Below are positions 1 to 6,932 of a stretch of DNA of 18,159 nt, one piece after another. Position numbers and translations under genes: made by a program. Where the stretch lies: NCBI GenBank assembly GCA_905202605.1, contig CAJKSU010000035.1:1-18159 (forward strand), written 5' to 3'. The stretch is from an uncultured Eubacteriales bacterium. Its GTDB lineage: Bacteria; Bacillota; Clostridia; Oscillospirales; Oscillospiraceae. Numbering within the stretch: the first letter of the stretch is position 1; every line of letters begins with the position of its first letter. The notes below the pieces were generated by a model. It saw nothing but the letters and a program-made list of their open reading frames with translations, had not been told where the DNA came from and ran no database searches.

Positions 1-235
1 CCTTTCCCCACCAATCCCGCTACGCTGGGCTCTGGCGGGGACCCCATTGGGGCGACTGATGGGGCGCGCCTCTTGCCTCCCCTAACAGGGGAGGTGGCAA
101 AATCCTTGATTTTGCCGGAGGGGTCATTCAATCTGTCCCTTGGGACACCTTCACCGCCCCGGCGGGGCGATTTCACTCAGCCGAAGGCTGAATTTCACGG
201 TTGGCTGCTGCAAGGTATGCAGCAGCCAACGCTAT
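1..235. repeat. Intergenic array of short hairpins (REP-like)
   Basis: This gene-free stretch downstream of the MFS gene is packed with inverted repeats: CCCC/GGGG (42-45/49-52), an 8-bp stem (76-83/87-94), a 9-bp stem (96-104/108-116), a 6-bp stem (134-139/142-147), CGCCCC/GGGGCG (155-160/164-169), TCAGCC/GGCTGA (177-182/186-191) and a perfect 12-bp stem with a 7-nt loop (200-211/219-230). The last three are separated by the word TTCAC at 150-154, 172-176 and 194-198. No hairpin has a clear T-run on either strand, so ordinary termination is not obvious, although the 12-bp hairpin closest to the MFS stop could end or stabilise the operon message. The modular layout resembles the dispersed intergenic repeats common in gut Clostridia; that identification is an inference. 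Confidence 0.6.
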
Positions 236-275
236 GGGGGTGAAAGGAAGGTAGCAGAGTTGGGGGGCAGAAGAC

Positions 276-1580
276 TCAGTTTCTGCCGATGGTGGTATCG
301 TCTACCATGCTGACCAGCACCAGTGCAATCACGGTCAGTACGGCCAGCACACCATAAGCCGCGGCATAGGATACGCTGCGTCCGATGATGCCCACAATGG
401 ATACGCCCAGCGCGCCAATGGCGGCAACCATGGGCTTGAGCACCTTATAGGCCATGGGGAAGTCATAGCGCCCCCAGATGGTATTGGTAAGAGAAACCAG
501 ATAGTTGGCAGCACCGCCCAGCATGATTGCAAGGAAGGGCAGAGAAGCGAACTTGGTGGCGGTGGTGGGAATCAGATTCAGGACGATGGCGATGACTGCC
601 ACCAGCATGGTGATTTGAATGGCCTTCTTGGGGCCGAGCTTGGCATCCAGAATGCCGCAGCCCACAGAACCGACGCAGGCCAGAATGCCTGCAATGCCCA
701 GCATGGCAAAGACGATGGGAGCAGGGCCGCCGTTGGCGTCTACATAGCCCGCCTGAATCATTCGGGGAACGAAGTTGGTCATGATGCCCAGAGACAGCAG
801 CTCCATAATGCCAAGGGAAATGGCGATGAGCCAGACCTTGCCGGTGGAGAACAGTTTTTTCACCGTCCACGGGGAGTTCTTCATGTATGCAAGACCCTCG
901 GCAAGCTCCTTCTTTGCAGCCTCGTTGTCAAACTTATGGTTGTTGTCGGGGTAAGCGCCGGCCTGCTCCGGATAATCCCGGACGAACAGCGCCACCAGCA
1001 CGCAGAGCACAAAGGAAGCCACGGCATAGATGGTGTAGACCTCGGTGAGGCCGCCGGTGGTGACGATCTTTCCCATCACCTGAGAGGTCACAGCGGCGGA
1101 CAGGGGGAAGCCGATGGTGACCCAGCCCATTGCCATGCCCTTCTTCCGGGGGAACCAGTTGGAAACCACGTTCAGAGAGCAGATATAGCAGAAGCCCATG
1201 CCGCCCACGGCGGAGACAGCCAGACATACGAAATATACGGCAGGGGTGGAGGCGTGTCCCCAAACGAGACAGGCAATGCCGGTAATCAGCAGGGAAATGG
1301 CCCAGCTCCAGCGGATGGTAATCTTGCTGGACAGCACGCCCCAGAGGGCGGCACCTACAACGGCAATCCATGCGGTGATGGTGGAGAAGCCATAGAGCAT
1401 GCCGCTGTTCCAGCCATGCTGGTTGGCGAATACGTCAATGACAACGTTCAGGGAGTCGTTGATCAGCGAGGAGTCAAGGAAAATGCATAGGAAGGTGAGG
1501 ATCAAGATACCCCAGCCCTTTACGCCAAAATTGGCGCTGATTAAGGAAATATCTTTTTCCTGAGTCTGATTTTTACGCAT
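276..1580 (-). CDS. MFS transporter, OFA (oxalate/formate antiporter)-like
   Basis: A 434-residue integral membrane protein with a short charged N-terminus and about twelve hydrophobic segments in two halves. A cytoplasmic central loop at roughly residues 205-240 contains the stretch RDYPEQAGAYPDNN, of the kind found in clostridial OFA-type major facilitator proteins. Such proteins usually move organic acids or similar small molecules, often by antiport. The start is supported by AAAGGAG at 1592-1598, 11 nt upstream, slightly long. It is the last gene of a leftward operon behind the OYE reductase, separated by 119 bp containing three hairpins, so its expression may be set at the RNA level. 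In this context it is probably the importer of the operon's substrate or exporter of its product. The substrate cannot be read from sequence. Confidence 0.88.
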   Translation of the reverse strand: MRKNQTQEKDISLISANFGVKGWGILILTFLCIFLDSSLINDSLNVVIDVFANQHGWNSGMLYGFSTITAWIAVVGAALWGVLSSKITIRWSWAISLLITGIACLVWGHASTPAVYFVCLAVSAVGGMGFCYICSLNVVSNWFPRKKGMAMGWVTIGFPLSAAVTSQVMGKIVTTGGLTEVYTIYAVASFVLCVLVALFVRDYPEQAGAYPDNNHKFDNEAAKKELAEGLAYMKNSPWTVKKLFSTGKVWLIAISLGIMELLSLGIMTNFVPRMIQAGYVDANGGPAPIVFAMLGIAGILACVGSVGCGILDAKLGPKKAIQITMLVAVIAIVLNLIPTTATKFASLPFLAIMLGGAANYLVSLTNTIWGRYDFPMAYKVLKPMVAAIGALGVSIVGIIGRSVSYAAAYGVLAVLTVIALVLVSMVDDTTIGRN

Positions 1581-1602
1581 AACAAGTCTTTCTCCTTTGG
1601 GA

Positions 1603-1690
1603 GGAGCAGCCGGAGGGCTGCTCCGGTGAGGTGTGCGGCTGGTCAGGCCGCGCTTTTTTGGATGGGAGACGGCTGGTCAGACCGTCTCCC
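1603..1690 (-). other. Three tandem hairpins between OYE and MFS genes
   Basis: The gap between the OYE stop and the MFS ribosome-binding site holds three stem-loops. These are a 9-bp stem with 4-nt loop at 1603-1624, GCGGC/GCCGC at 1635-1651 and a 9-bp stem with 9-nt loop at 1665-1691. The last two share the loop word CTGACCAG read on the minus strand. On the transcribed strand no T-run follows any of them; the T6 run at 1654-1659 lies on the plus strand. Termination is therefore not expected, and mRNA processing, stabilisation or tuning of MFS translation is more likely. The first hairpin ends only 4 nt before the AAAGGAG site. Confidence 0.55.
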
Positions 1691-1699
1691 ACGGGGAAT

Positions 1700-3610
1700 T
1701 TACAGATTCACTGCGGCGTAGTAGGCTTCCTTGGTGGCATACTCCACAGTTCTTGCCCGGACGCAGTCGCCAATCTCGGCGAAGTCCAGTGCGGTGCCAA
1801 TGAAGGAATCGGCCTCCCGAGTCTTTGCCTTCATACCGGCGGAGAGCACCACGGAGTCGGCGGAGATGGTCTCCAGTTTGCCGTCTTTTTCATAGGTCAC
1901 GGAGGTGGCGGTGAGGGAAACGCACCGTGCGCCGGTGAGCGTGATGAAGTTCGGCTCTTTCTCAATTTCGGTGAGCAGCTCATTCCGTCCGGTGGTGGAG
2001 GCGTCGGGAGCCAGCTCGGCCTGCATCTCCATTACCGTTACCTTCTTGCCCAGCTTTGCGTAGTGGAGGGCAGTCTCGCAGCCCACCTGACCGCCGCCGA
2101 TGAGGATGACGGAATCGCCCAGAGTGTCCTCATGTCCCAGCGTTTCAATGGCGATCTTTGCCTGCTCCACACCGGGAACCGGCAAAATCAGCGGCTCTGC
2201 GCCAATGGCAACCAGTACTGCATCATAGCCCTGTACGGTTTCGGGGGCGGCCTTTGTGCCAAGCTTTACGTCGATGGGGCGCTTGTTGACCTGTGCAATC
2301 AGCCAGTTCATGTAGTCCTTTACGGGGTACTTGAAGGAGAAGTAGCCCGCATAGTGGAGCATGCCGCCAAGACGGTCGGACTGCTCAAACAGCGTGACCT
2401 GATGCCCCCGGTCGGACGCCACACAGGCGGCCTTCATACCGGCGGGGCCGCCGCCGATGACGGCGACCTTCTTACATTCGCCCGGCTCCTGCACCAGCTT
2501 TTGGAGACTGGCCTCCAAACCGGCGGTGGGGTTCACGGCGCACTGGAAATGATGCCCGTACACGGTGGAGTCGTGGCAGCGCATGCATTTGATACATGGG
2601 GTCACATCTGCGGTTTTGCCCTTCATGCCCTTGCGGATCAGCTCAGGGTCGGCAATCAGGCTCCGGGCCATGGTCACAAGGTCGGCCTTGCCGTCCGCAA
2701 TGATGCTCTCAGCAGATTCCAGAGAATCAATGGCGCCCAGAGTGACAATTGGTACATGGAACTTGCCGGTCTTCTTAAAGGCCTCGGCCACGCACACGTT
2801 GGGCATGGGCGGACGGAAGCCGCAGGGATGTACCCATGTCATCCACTTGGGATTGTGCATGCCTGCGGAAACCTGAAGAATGTCCAGATGATCCTGAATC
2901 AGCTCGCCGATGCGGATGCCCTCCTCCAGATCAATGCCGCCCTCCTCAAACTCAGTGCCGGAGATGCGAACCTCAATGAGCAGCTTGTTGCCCACTCTTG
3001 CCCGGATGGCGTCGAGAATCTCAATGAGATAGCGGCAGCGGTTCTCGGTGGAGCCGCCGTATTCGTCGGTGCGCTTGTTGGTCAGGGGAGAGAGGAACTG
3101 CGCCAGCGGGACGGAGTGACCGGAGTGAATGAGGATGGCGTCAAAGCCGCAGTCCACCAGATCGGCAGCAGCCTGCGCCCATTCCTCCTTGAACTGCTCC
3201 ATGGCCTCGCGGGTGATTTCGTGACCGGTGGCCCAGCCCATGATGGAGCAGCCGTCGGAGACGGTATAGCCCTCCGGGAAAATACCGATCAGCTCCATGG
3301 AAATTTTCGCCCCATAGAAGTGTACCCGCTCCACCAGCTCCATGAGCTTGTTCCGATGGTTGGGCTGGTTCACGTCCCATGCGGTGTTCTGACCGTCATC
3401 CGCCACGTCCTTGCCGACCTTGAGACCGGCCACAGTGACCATGCCGACCCCGGCGCGGGCACGGGATTCAAAGAAGGAAATGGCGTCCTCGGTGGGGTAC
3501 AGCTCCCCGTTGGACAGGGAGTGCATGGTGGTGGGTGCGGAGATAATGCGGTTTTTCAGCAGCACGCCCCCGATGCGGACGGGCTGTAATACCTTTGGAA
3601 TTTCGTACAT
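1700..3610 (-). CDS. OYE-family NADH:flavin oxidoreductase (FMN/4Fe-4S/FAD), atypical active site
   Basis: A 636-residue protein with the three-part layout of 2,4-dienoyl-CoA reductase, 2-enoate reductase and BaiCD. An FMN-binding TIM barrel spans about 1-335 (LKNRI at 18-22, QFLSPLTNKRTDEYGG at 171-186). A cysteine cluster follows at C339, C342, C345 and C357. FAD- and NAD(P)-binding Rossmann folds follow, with VIGGGPAG near 384-391 and LIGGGQVG near 503-510. Family members reduce activated C=C bonds using NAD(P)H. Two oddities are visible. The segment usually written HGAHGYL reads HSGHSVP (162-168), so the active-site tyrosine is a valine (codon GTC, 3110-3112). The first cysteines are spaced C-x2-C-x2-C rather than the usual C-x2-C-x3-C. 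The start has AAGGAGG immediately upstream, overlapping the preceding dehydrogenase's stop. The true substrate is unknown. Confidence 0.9.
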   Translation of the reverse strand: MYEIPKVLQPVRIGGVLLKNRIISAPTTMHSLSNGELYPTEDAISFFESRARAGVGMVTVAGLKVGKDVADDGQNTAWDVNQPNHRNKLMELVERVHFYGAKISMELIGIFPEGYTVSDGCSIMGWATGHEITREAMEQFKEEWAQAAADLVDCGFDAILIHSGHSVPLAQFLSPLTNKRTDEYGGSTENRCRYLIEILDAIRARVGNKLLIEVRISGTEFEEGGIDLEEGIRIGELIQDHLDILQVSAGMHNPKWMTWVHPCGFRPPMPNVCVAEAFKKTGKFHVPIVTLGAIDSLESAESIIADGKADLVTMARSLIADPELIRKGMKGKTADVTPCIKCMRCHDSTVYGHHFQCAVNPTAGLEASLQKLVQEPGECKKVAVIGGGPAGMKAACVASDRGHQVTLFEQSDRLGGMLHYAGYFSFKYPVKDYMNWLIAQVNKRPIDVKLGTKAAPETVQGYDAVLVAIGAEPLILPVPGVEQAKIAIETLGHEDTLGDSVILIGGGQVGCETALHYAKLGKKVTVMEMQAELAPDASTTGRNELLTEIEKEPNFITLTGARCVSLTATSVTYEKDGKLETISADSVVLSAGMKAKTREADSFIGTALDFAEIGDCVRARTVEYATKEAYYAAVNL

Positions 3611-3623
3611 AGTGATGTCCTCC

Positions 3624-4685
3624 TTACAGACTGGGGTCGATGAGAATTTTCAGCATGCCTCTGCGATCCTGACGGTTGAGGCCCATATCAATGGCGTGAT
3701 CCAGAGACACGATATCGGTGACCATGCCGGGGAACTGCATCTTTCCGGAGGCAACCATATCGAGATAGATTTTAACATCCTCCTCGGTATAAGTAAAGGA
3801 GAACTGGAAGTTCGGCTCGTGGATGGAGAACTGGCCGGGGACCAGCGCAGTCATAGGCTCCTGAATGGTGCCGATGATAGCAACCTGTCCGCCGGGCTTG
3901 ACGCACTGATAGACGCAGTTGGACAGGGAAACCATATTGCCTGCGCATTCGTAAACCACATCGGCGCCCACAGGGGAGCCAAGAATCTTCTGCACTTCGC
4001 CGGCAAGGTCGGTGCATTCCTTGGAGTTGATGAAGTAGTCCGCACCGTAGGCCTTGATGATCGGCTCCTTGGCGGAATTGGTACCAAGGGCAATGATCTT
4101 GTTGGCACCAGCAGCCTTCAGGCACTGGATGGCCGCCAGACCGATGGGGCCGGTGCCGGAAACCACCACGTTGTCGCCAAACTGAAAGGCGGAATTCCGC
4201 ACCCCGTGGAGGGAGACGCAGATTACGTCAAACAGCACTGCGTCCTTGGGGTCAACGCCCTCCGGAACCTTCACCAGCATGGTGTGCTTGACGTCACGAA
4301 CCAGCATGTACTCGGCATAGCCGCCGTCGGGGCCGCCGATGCCGGCGGTGCGGGGGAAGCCGTTGATACAGATATTGGTCTTGCCCTGACGGCAGGAGGG
4401 GCAGTCCTCGGCGCAGTGGGAGGGAGGGCCGCAGAGAATCTTATCGCCGACCTTATAATCGGTGACGCCCTTGCCGACCTCCACCACGGTGCCTACGTTC
4501 TCATGTCCCAGCACCATGGGCAGGTGAACAAAGGGAGGTACTGCGCCGGACTGGAAGAACTCTACGTCAGTGCCGCAGATGCCAACATAGTCGATCTTTA
4601 CCACCAGCTGGTTTTCCTCCGCCTGAGGAACAGGCTTTTCGATGATTCTCGCATCTTTTTTACCATACAGTGCAATTGCTTTCAT
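3624..4685 (-). CDS. Zinc-dependent medium-chain alcohol dehydrogenase
   Basis: A 353-residue protein of the GroES-like/Rossmann MDR superfamily (sorbitol/threonine dehydrogenase type). C37 with GHE at 60-62 form the catalytic zinc site. C91, C95, C98 and C106 form the structural zinc lobe; the first spacing is x3 where x2 is usual. The NAD(P)-binding glycine motif GTGPIG is at 177-182. It should interconvert a secondary or primary alcohol and its carbonyl with NAD(P)H. The frame stays open upstream to 4937, but the chosen ATG is preceded by AAAGGAG and begins the conserved MKAIALYG stretch, while the upstream extension is low-complexity and overlaps the preceding gene. It sits 52 nt after the flavoprotein gene and 13 nt before the OYE gene, so the three are surely co-transcribed. 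It may supply or consume the carbonyl that activates the bond reduced by the OYE. Confidence 0.92.
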   Translation of the reverse strand: MKAIALYGKKDARIIEKPVPQAEENQLVVKIDYVGICGTDVEFFQSGAVPPFVHLPMVLGHENVGTVVEVGKGVTDYKVGDKILCGPPSHCAEDCPSCRQGKTNICINGFPRTAGIGGPDGGYAEYMLVRDVKHTMLVKVPEGVDPKDAVLFDVICVSLHGVRNSAFQFGDNVVVSGTGPIGLAAIQCLKAAGANKIIALGTNSAKEPIIKAYGADYFINSKECTDLAGEVQKILGSPVGADVVYECAGNMVSLSNCVYQCVKPGGQVAIIGTIQEPMTALVPGQFSIHEPNFQFSFTYTEEDVKIYLDMVASGKMQFPGMVTDIVSLDHAIDMGLNRQDRRGMLKILIDPSL

Positions 4686-4727
4686 AAAATATGTAACTCC
4701 TTTCAGATTTTCATTCCTAGCTGAAAC

Positions 4728-4741
4728 GTAAGGTTCCTTAC
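4728..4741. repeat. 14-bp perfect palindrome over the flavoprotein stop codon
   Basis: GTAAGGAACCTTAC reads identically on both strands and includes the TAA stop of the flavoprotein gene (4738-4740). It could be a small stem-loop between cistrons or an operator; there is no T-run. It may also be chance. Confidence 0.35.
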
Positions 4742-5700
4742 ATAGGCTTAGAGGACTGAATAAACTCCGCGTATTTCTTCTTTCTTTCCTTGGCTTCGGG
4801 GGTCTGCATGGCGGCTCGCGCCTTGCCCTCATTTTTCTGAATGTCATCGCCGTGGATGAACTTGCCGGAGATGGAATCGTGGGCATGGGGGATCCACTTT
4901 TCCGCATCGAACTCGAACACATACTTGCCATCGACATTTTTCATAACGCCCTCGGTGCCGCAGGCACAACAGATGGCCGTGCCGTCCTCCTGAAGATAGA
5001 AGTTGTTGCCGCAGCAATGAGGACATACGCCCTTGGGTCCGCAGTAGTCCTCGCCGATGATGCCGTGAGGGGGCTGGAAGGTGCCGTCTGCAATCTTCTG
5101 CGCAGCTCTGGCCAGATTCTGACCGATGGTATGGGCGCGGGCAATGGCCTCGTCGTTCATAATGATGTCCAGCGACCATTTGAAGCAGTCGTTGTCAATG
5201 AGCGTCCACTTGGGGGTCAGCGCCTGATTGGCAAAGTCACACTGAACCCGGGTGGCCCAGTCGGAGCCGCCGATGCCCATATAGGAAACGGCAATCTCCT
5301 TTAAGTACTTGGGATCGATGGGCTTGCCGCCCTGCTCGGCGATCTTCTGGGCGATCATCACATTGCCTCGATCCAGACGGGGGCCGAAGCGATCCATCAC
5401 CGTGTGGAAGATGCCGGGTGCGCCCTTTTCAAAAATGGGGACTGCCCAGACAATGCCGTCGGCCTCATACATCTTGTCCACCAGCCACTGAAAATCGTCC
5501 TTCAGCACGCAGGCGTTGCCCTTGCCGGAGAACAGGCTCATCACGCAGGCCTTACATCCGGTGCAGTGGCGGATATTCAGCTTGTGGAGATTGATGAACT
5601 CGATCTCCGCACCCAATTCCTTTGCACCCATCAGGGCCTCCTTACACATGGCGTCGTTGCTGCCGCCGTTTGTTCCTGCGGAAATACCAAGAACCTTCAT
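4738..5700 (-). CDS. NAD(P)H-dependent FMN reductase / iron-sulfur flavoprotein with C-terminal Cys ribbon
   Basis: A 320-residue protein. Residues 1-200 are a flavodoxin-like domain beginning MKVLGISAGTNGGSN, which fits the phosphate-binding loop of FMN reductases. A CxxCxxC cluster at C46, C49 and C52 plus C64 matches iron-sulfur flavoproteins, though the last cysteine is further away than usual. Residues 226-247 form a second cysteine knuckle, CPHC and CCAC separated by about 14 residues, that looks like a zinc ribbon or rubredoxin-like site. The tail is lysine-rich. The likely role is electron transfer, delivering reduced flavin or low-potential electrons to the OYE partner or directly reducing the substrate. 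It is the promoter-proximal gene of the operon and opposite the LysR gene. The start is supported by AAGGAGG seven nucleotides upstream. The specific reaction cannot be deduced. Confidence 0.85.
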   Translation of the reverse strand: MKVLGISAGTNGGSNDAMCKEALMGAKELGAEIEFINLHKLNIRHCTGCKACVMSLFSGKGNACVLKDDFQWLVDKMYEADGIVWAVPIFEKGAPGIFHTVMDRFGPRLDRGNVMIAQKIAEQGGKPIDPKYLKEIAVSYMGIGGSDWATRVQCDFANQALTPKWTLIDNDCFKWSLDIIMNDEAIARAHTIGQNLARAAQKIADGTFQPPHGIIGEDYCGPKGVCPHCCGNNFYLQEDGTAICCACGTEGVMKNVDGKYVFEFDAEKWIPHAHDSISGKFIHGDDIQKNEGKARAAMQTPEAKERKKKYAEFIQSSKPM

Positions 5701-5803
5701 GGTTGTGCCTCCTTCATCTTTTTATCCGGAAATCAGACAAGGCGCAGGTGGTCAGCCCCGCAGTCTGGTGTCCAAATTTCTTTATTATTTTTCTGACAAA
5801 CTC

Positions 5804-5832
5804 AGTATAACAGTCCAAATGGATTCTGTGAA
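5804..5832 (-). promoter_or_regulatory. Predicted sigma-A promoter of the flavoprotein-ADH-OYE-MFS operon
   Basis: On the minus strand TTCACA (5827-5832), a 17-bp spacer and TATACT (5804-5809) match the sigma-A consensus in 10 of 12 positions. Transcription would start near 5797, giving a leader of roughly 97 nt before the flavoprotein start. A GTCCAAAT word (5813-5820) lies inside the spacer, a position where a bound regulator would affect RNA polymerase directly. Confidence 0.65.
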
Positions 5833-5906
5833 ATACCCAAATCGGCAATTTTGATATATCAATTGGAATAACTGAGGCGGTTTCTTGTGTATTTGCATAA
5901 ATCCAA

Positions 5907-5935
5907 TTGCGGCTCTTTTGGTAATATGCTATAAT
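5907..5935 (+). promoter_or_regulatory. Predicted promoter of the LysR gene
   Basis: TTGCGG (5907-5912), a 17-bp spacer and a perfect TATAAT (5930-5935), with a start expected near 5942. The third GTCCAAAT copy (inverted, 5951-5958) would fall in the short leader, consistent with autoregulation. Confidence 0.6.
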
Positions 5936-5972
5936 GTCGAAAGAAAAATAATTTGGACGGGGGATATGCGAC

Positions 5973-6860
5973 ATGAATCTGACCAAGCTCCGGTATTTTG
6001 TGGAGGTTGCCCGGTGCGGCAATTTTTCCGAGGCGGCCCGGCGGCTCTATACTGCCCAGCCCAACGTATCCAAGCAGATGGCCCAGATGGAGCAGGAGTT
6101 GGATTTTCCGCTGTTTGTCCGCAACAAGCGCTCTGTCAAGCTGACGCCTGCGGGAAGTCTGCTCTATGACCATCTAAAGGATCTGCCTGATGAGCTGGAG
6201 CGGCTGTTTGAGCAGGCGCGGGAGCTGTCCCGCCGGGAGGAGGCGCGGCTGAACATCGGCATTCTGGAGGGGCAGGAGGTCAGCGCACTGCTGCTCACCC
6301 GGCTGAATCTGGCGCAGGCACTGTATCCCAATCTGGAGCTGGAGCTGGAACGGAACTCCTTCTCCAACCTCCGAAGCGGCCTGAAAAACGGGCATTACGA
6401 TCTGATCGTGACGCTGGATTTTGACGTGGAGGAGGAAACCGAATTCCGGACGGTCAGAGTATGTCCCCAGCCCCCTGCCATTGCCATTCACCGGAACCAC
6501 CCGCTGGCGCAGGAGCCGGAGCTGGAGATGACCCAGCTGAAAAACGAAAATTTTGTAGTAATCTCCCCGGAGGAGTCCCCGGTGGGCTATGAACGGCTGG
6601 TGCGGCAGTGTCAGAAAGCCGGCTTTACGCCTCATATTGTACGGAAGCCCCGGAGTCTCGAATCCCTGATCCTGTGCGTGGAGATGGGGGTAGGTGTGGG
6701 TCTTCTGGATCAGAATACCCGGCTGAGCCAGGCCAGCGCGGTGCGCACCATTCCCATTCCCGGTGCAGATATGTATGTGGTGGCAGCCTGTAGCCGGGAC
6801 GATTACCGTCCTGTGGTGCAGAACGTGATGCAGGTATTGCAGGGAAACACAGCACCGTAA
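5973..6860 (+). CDS. LysR-family transcriptional regulator
   Basis: A 295-residue protein with the typical LysR layout. An N-terminal winged helix-turn-helix (about 1-60) contains LRYFVEVARCGNFSEAARRL and the later LTPAG that precedes the linker helix. A ligand-sensing domain of the periplasmic-binding fold covers about 90-295. The length is normal for the family. The start follows a modest purine-rich site (GGACGGGGGA), and no better start exists. It is divergent from the flavoprotein operon across a region with facing promoters and dyad sequences, the classic arrangement for a regulator that controls the opposite operon in response to the pathway's substrate. The MATE gene 72 bp downstream could be read through from it. 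Confidence 0.94.
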   Translation: MNLTKLRYFVEVARCGNFSEAARRLYTAQPNVSKQMAQMEQELDFPLFVRNKRSVKLTPAGSLLYDHLKDLPDELERLFEQARELSRREEARLNIGILEGQEVSALLLTRLNLAQALYPNLELELERNSFSNLRSGLKNGHYDLIVTLDFDVEEETEFRTVRVCPQPPAIAIHRNHPLAQEPELEMTQLKNENFVVISPEESPVGYERLVRQCQKAGFTPHIVRKPRSLESLILCVEMGVGVGLLDQNTRLSQASAVRTIPIPGADMYVVAACSRDDYRPVVQNVMQVLQGNTAP

Positions 6861-6864
6861 AAAT

Positions 6865-6896
6865 CGTCCTCCGTTTGCCTATGCGGACGGAGGACG
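6865..6896 (+). terminator. Weak terminator-like hairpin after the LysR gene
   Basis: A 10-bp stem CGTCCTCCGT/ACGGAGGACG with a 12-nt loop lies a few nucleotides after the LysR stop. The following sequence, CATATTCT, is a poor T-run, so termination may be partial and the MATE gene may be partly co-transcribed. Confidence 0.45.
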
Positions 6897-6932
6897 CATA
6901 TTCTCAGCAGCCACTCAAAGGAGAGAAGGAAT

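Larger units (their letters stand above)
5770..5958. promoter_or_regulatory. Candidate LysR-regulator sites in the divergent control region
   Basis: The 272-bp gap between the divergent flavoprotein and LysR genes holds GTCCAAAT at 5770-5777 and 5813-5820, and its reverse complement at 5951-5958. It also holds the perfect palindrome TTGATATATCAA at 5851-5862. LysR-type proteins commonly bind T-N11-A dyads between divergent promoters, and T5850 to A5862 fits that form. The palindrome is just upstream of the operon -35, where an activator would sit. Which of these is the real operator is an inference. Confidence 0.45.

Noticed and set aside
1635..1660. Plus-strand terminator (GC hairpin plus T6)
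   Set aside because: No rightward gene ends here; the upstream sequence is the antisense of the MFS gene. Kept only as part of the intercistronic hairpins.
1631..3589. Long rightward open frame of 652 codons opposite the OYE gene
   Set aside because: Antisense shadow of a GC-rich gene: no family motifs, glycine/histidine-rich composition, no ribosome-binding site, while the opposite strand carries clear cofactor motifs.
1700..3610. OYE as bilirubin reductase BilR or bile-acid enzyme BaiCD
   Set aside because: The active-site stretch is HSGHSVP; BaiCD has a tyrosine there and BilR, as I recall, an Asp-Arg pair. The neighbours (zinc dehydrogenase, LysR) also differ from the bil and bai operons.
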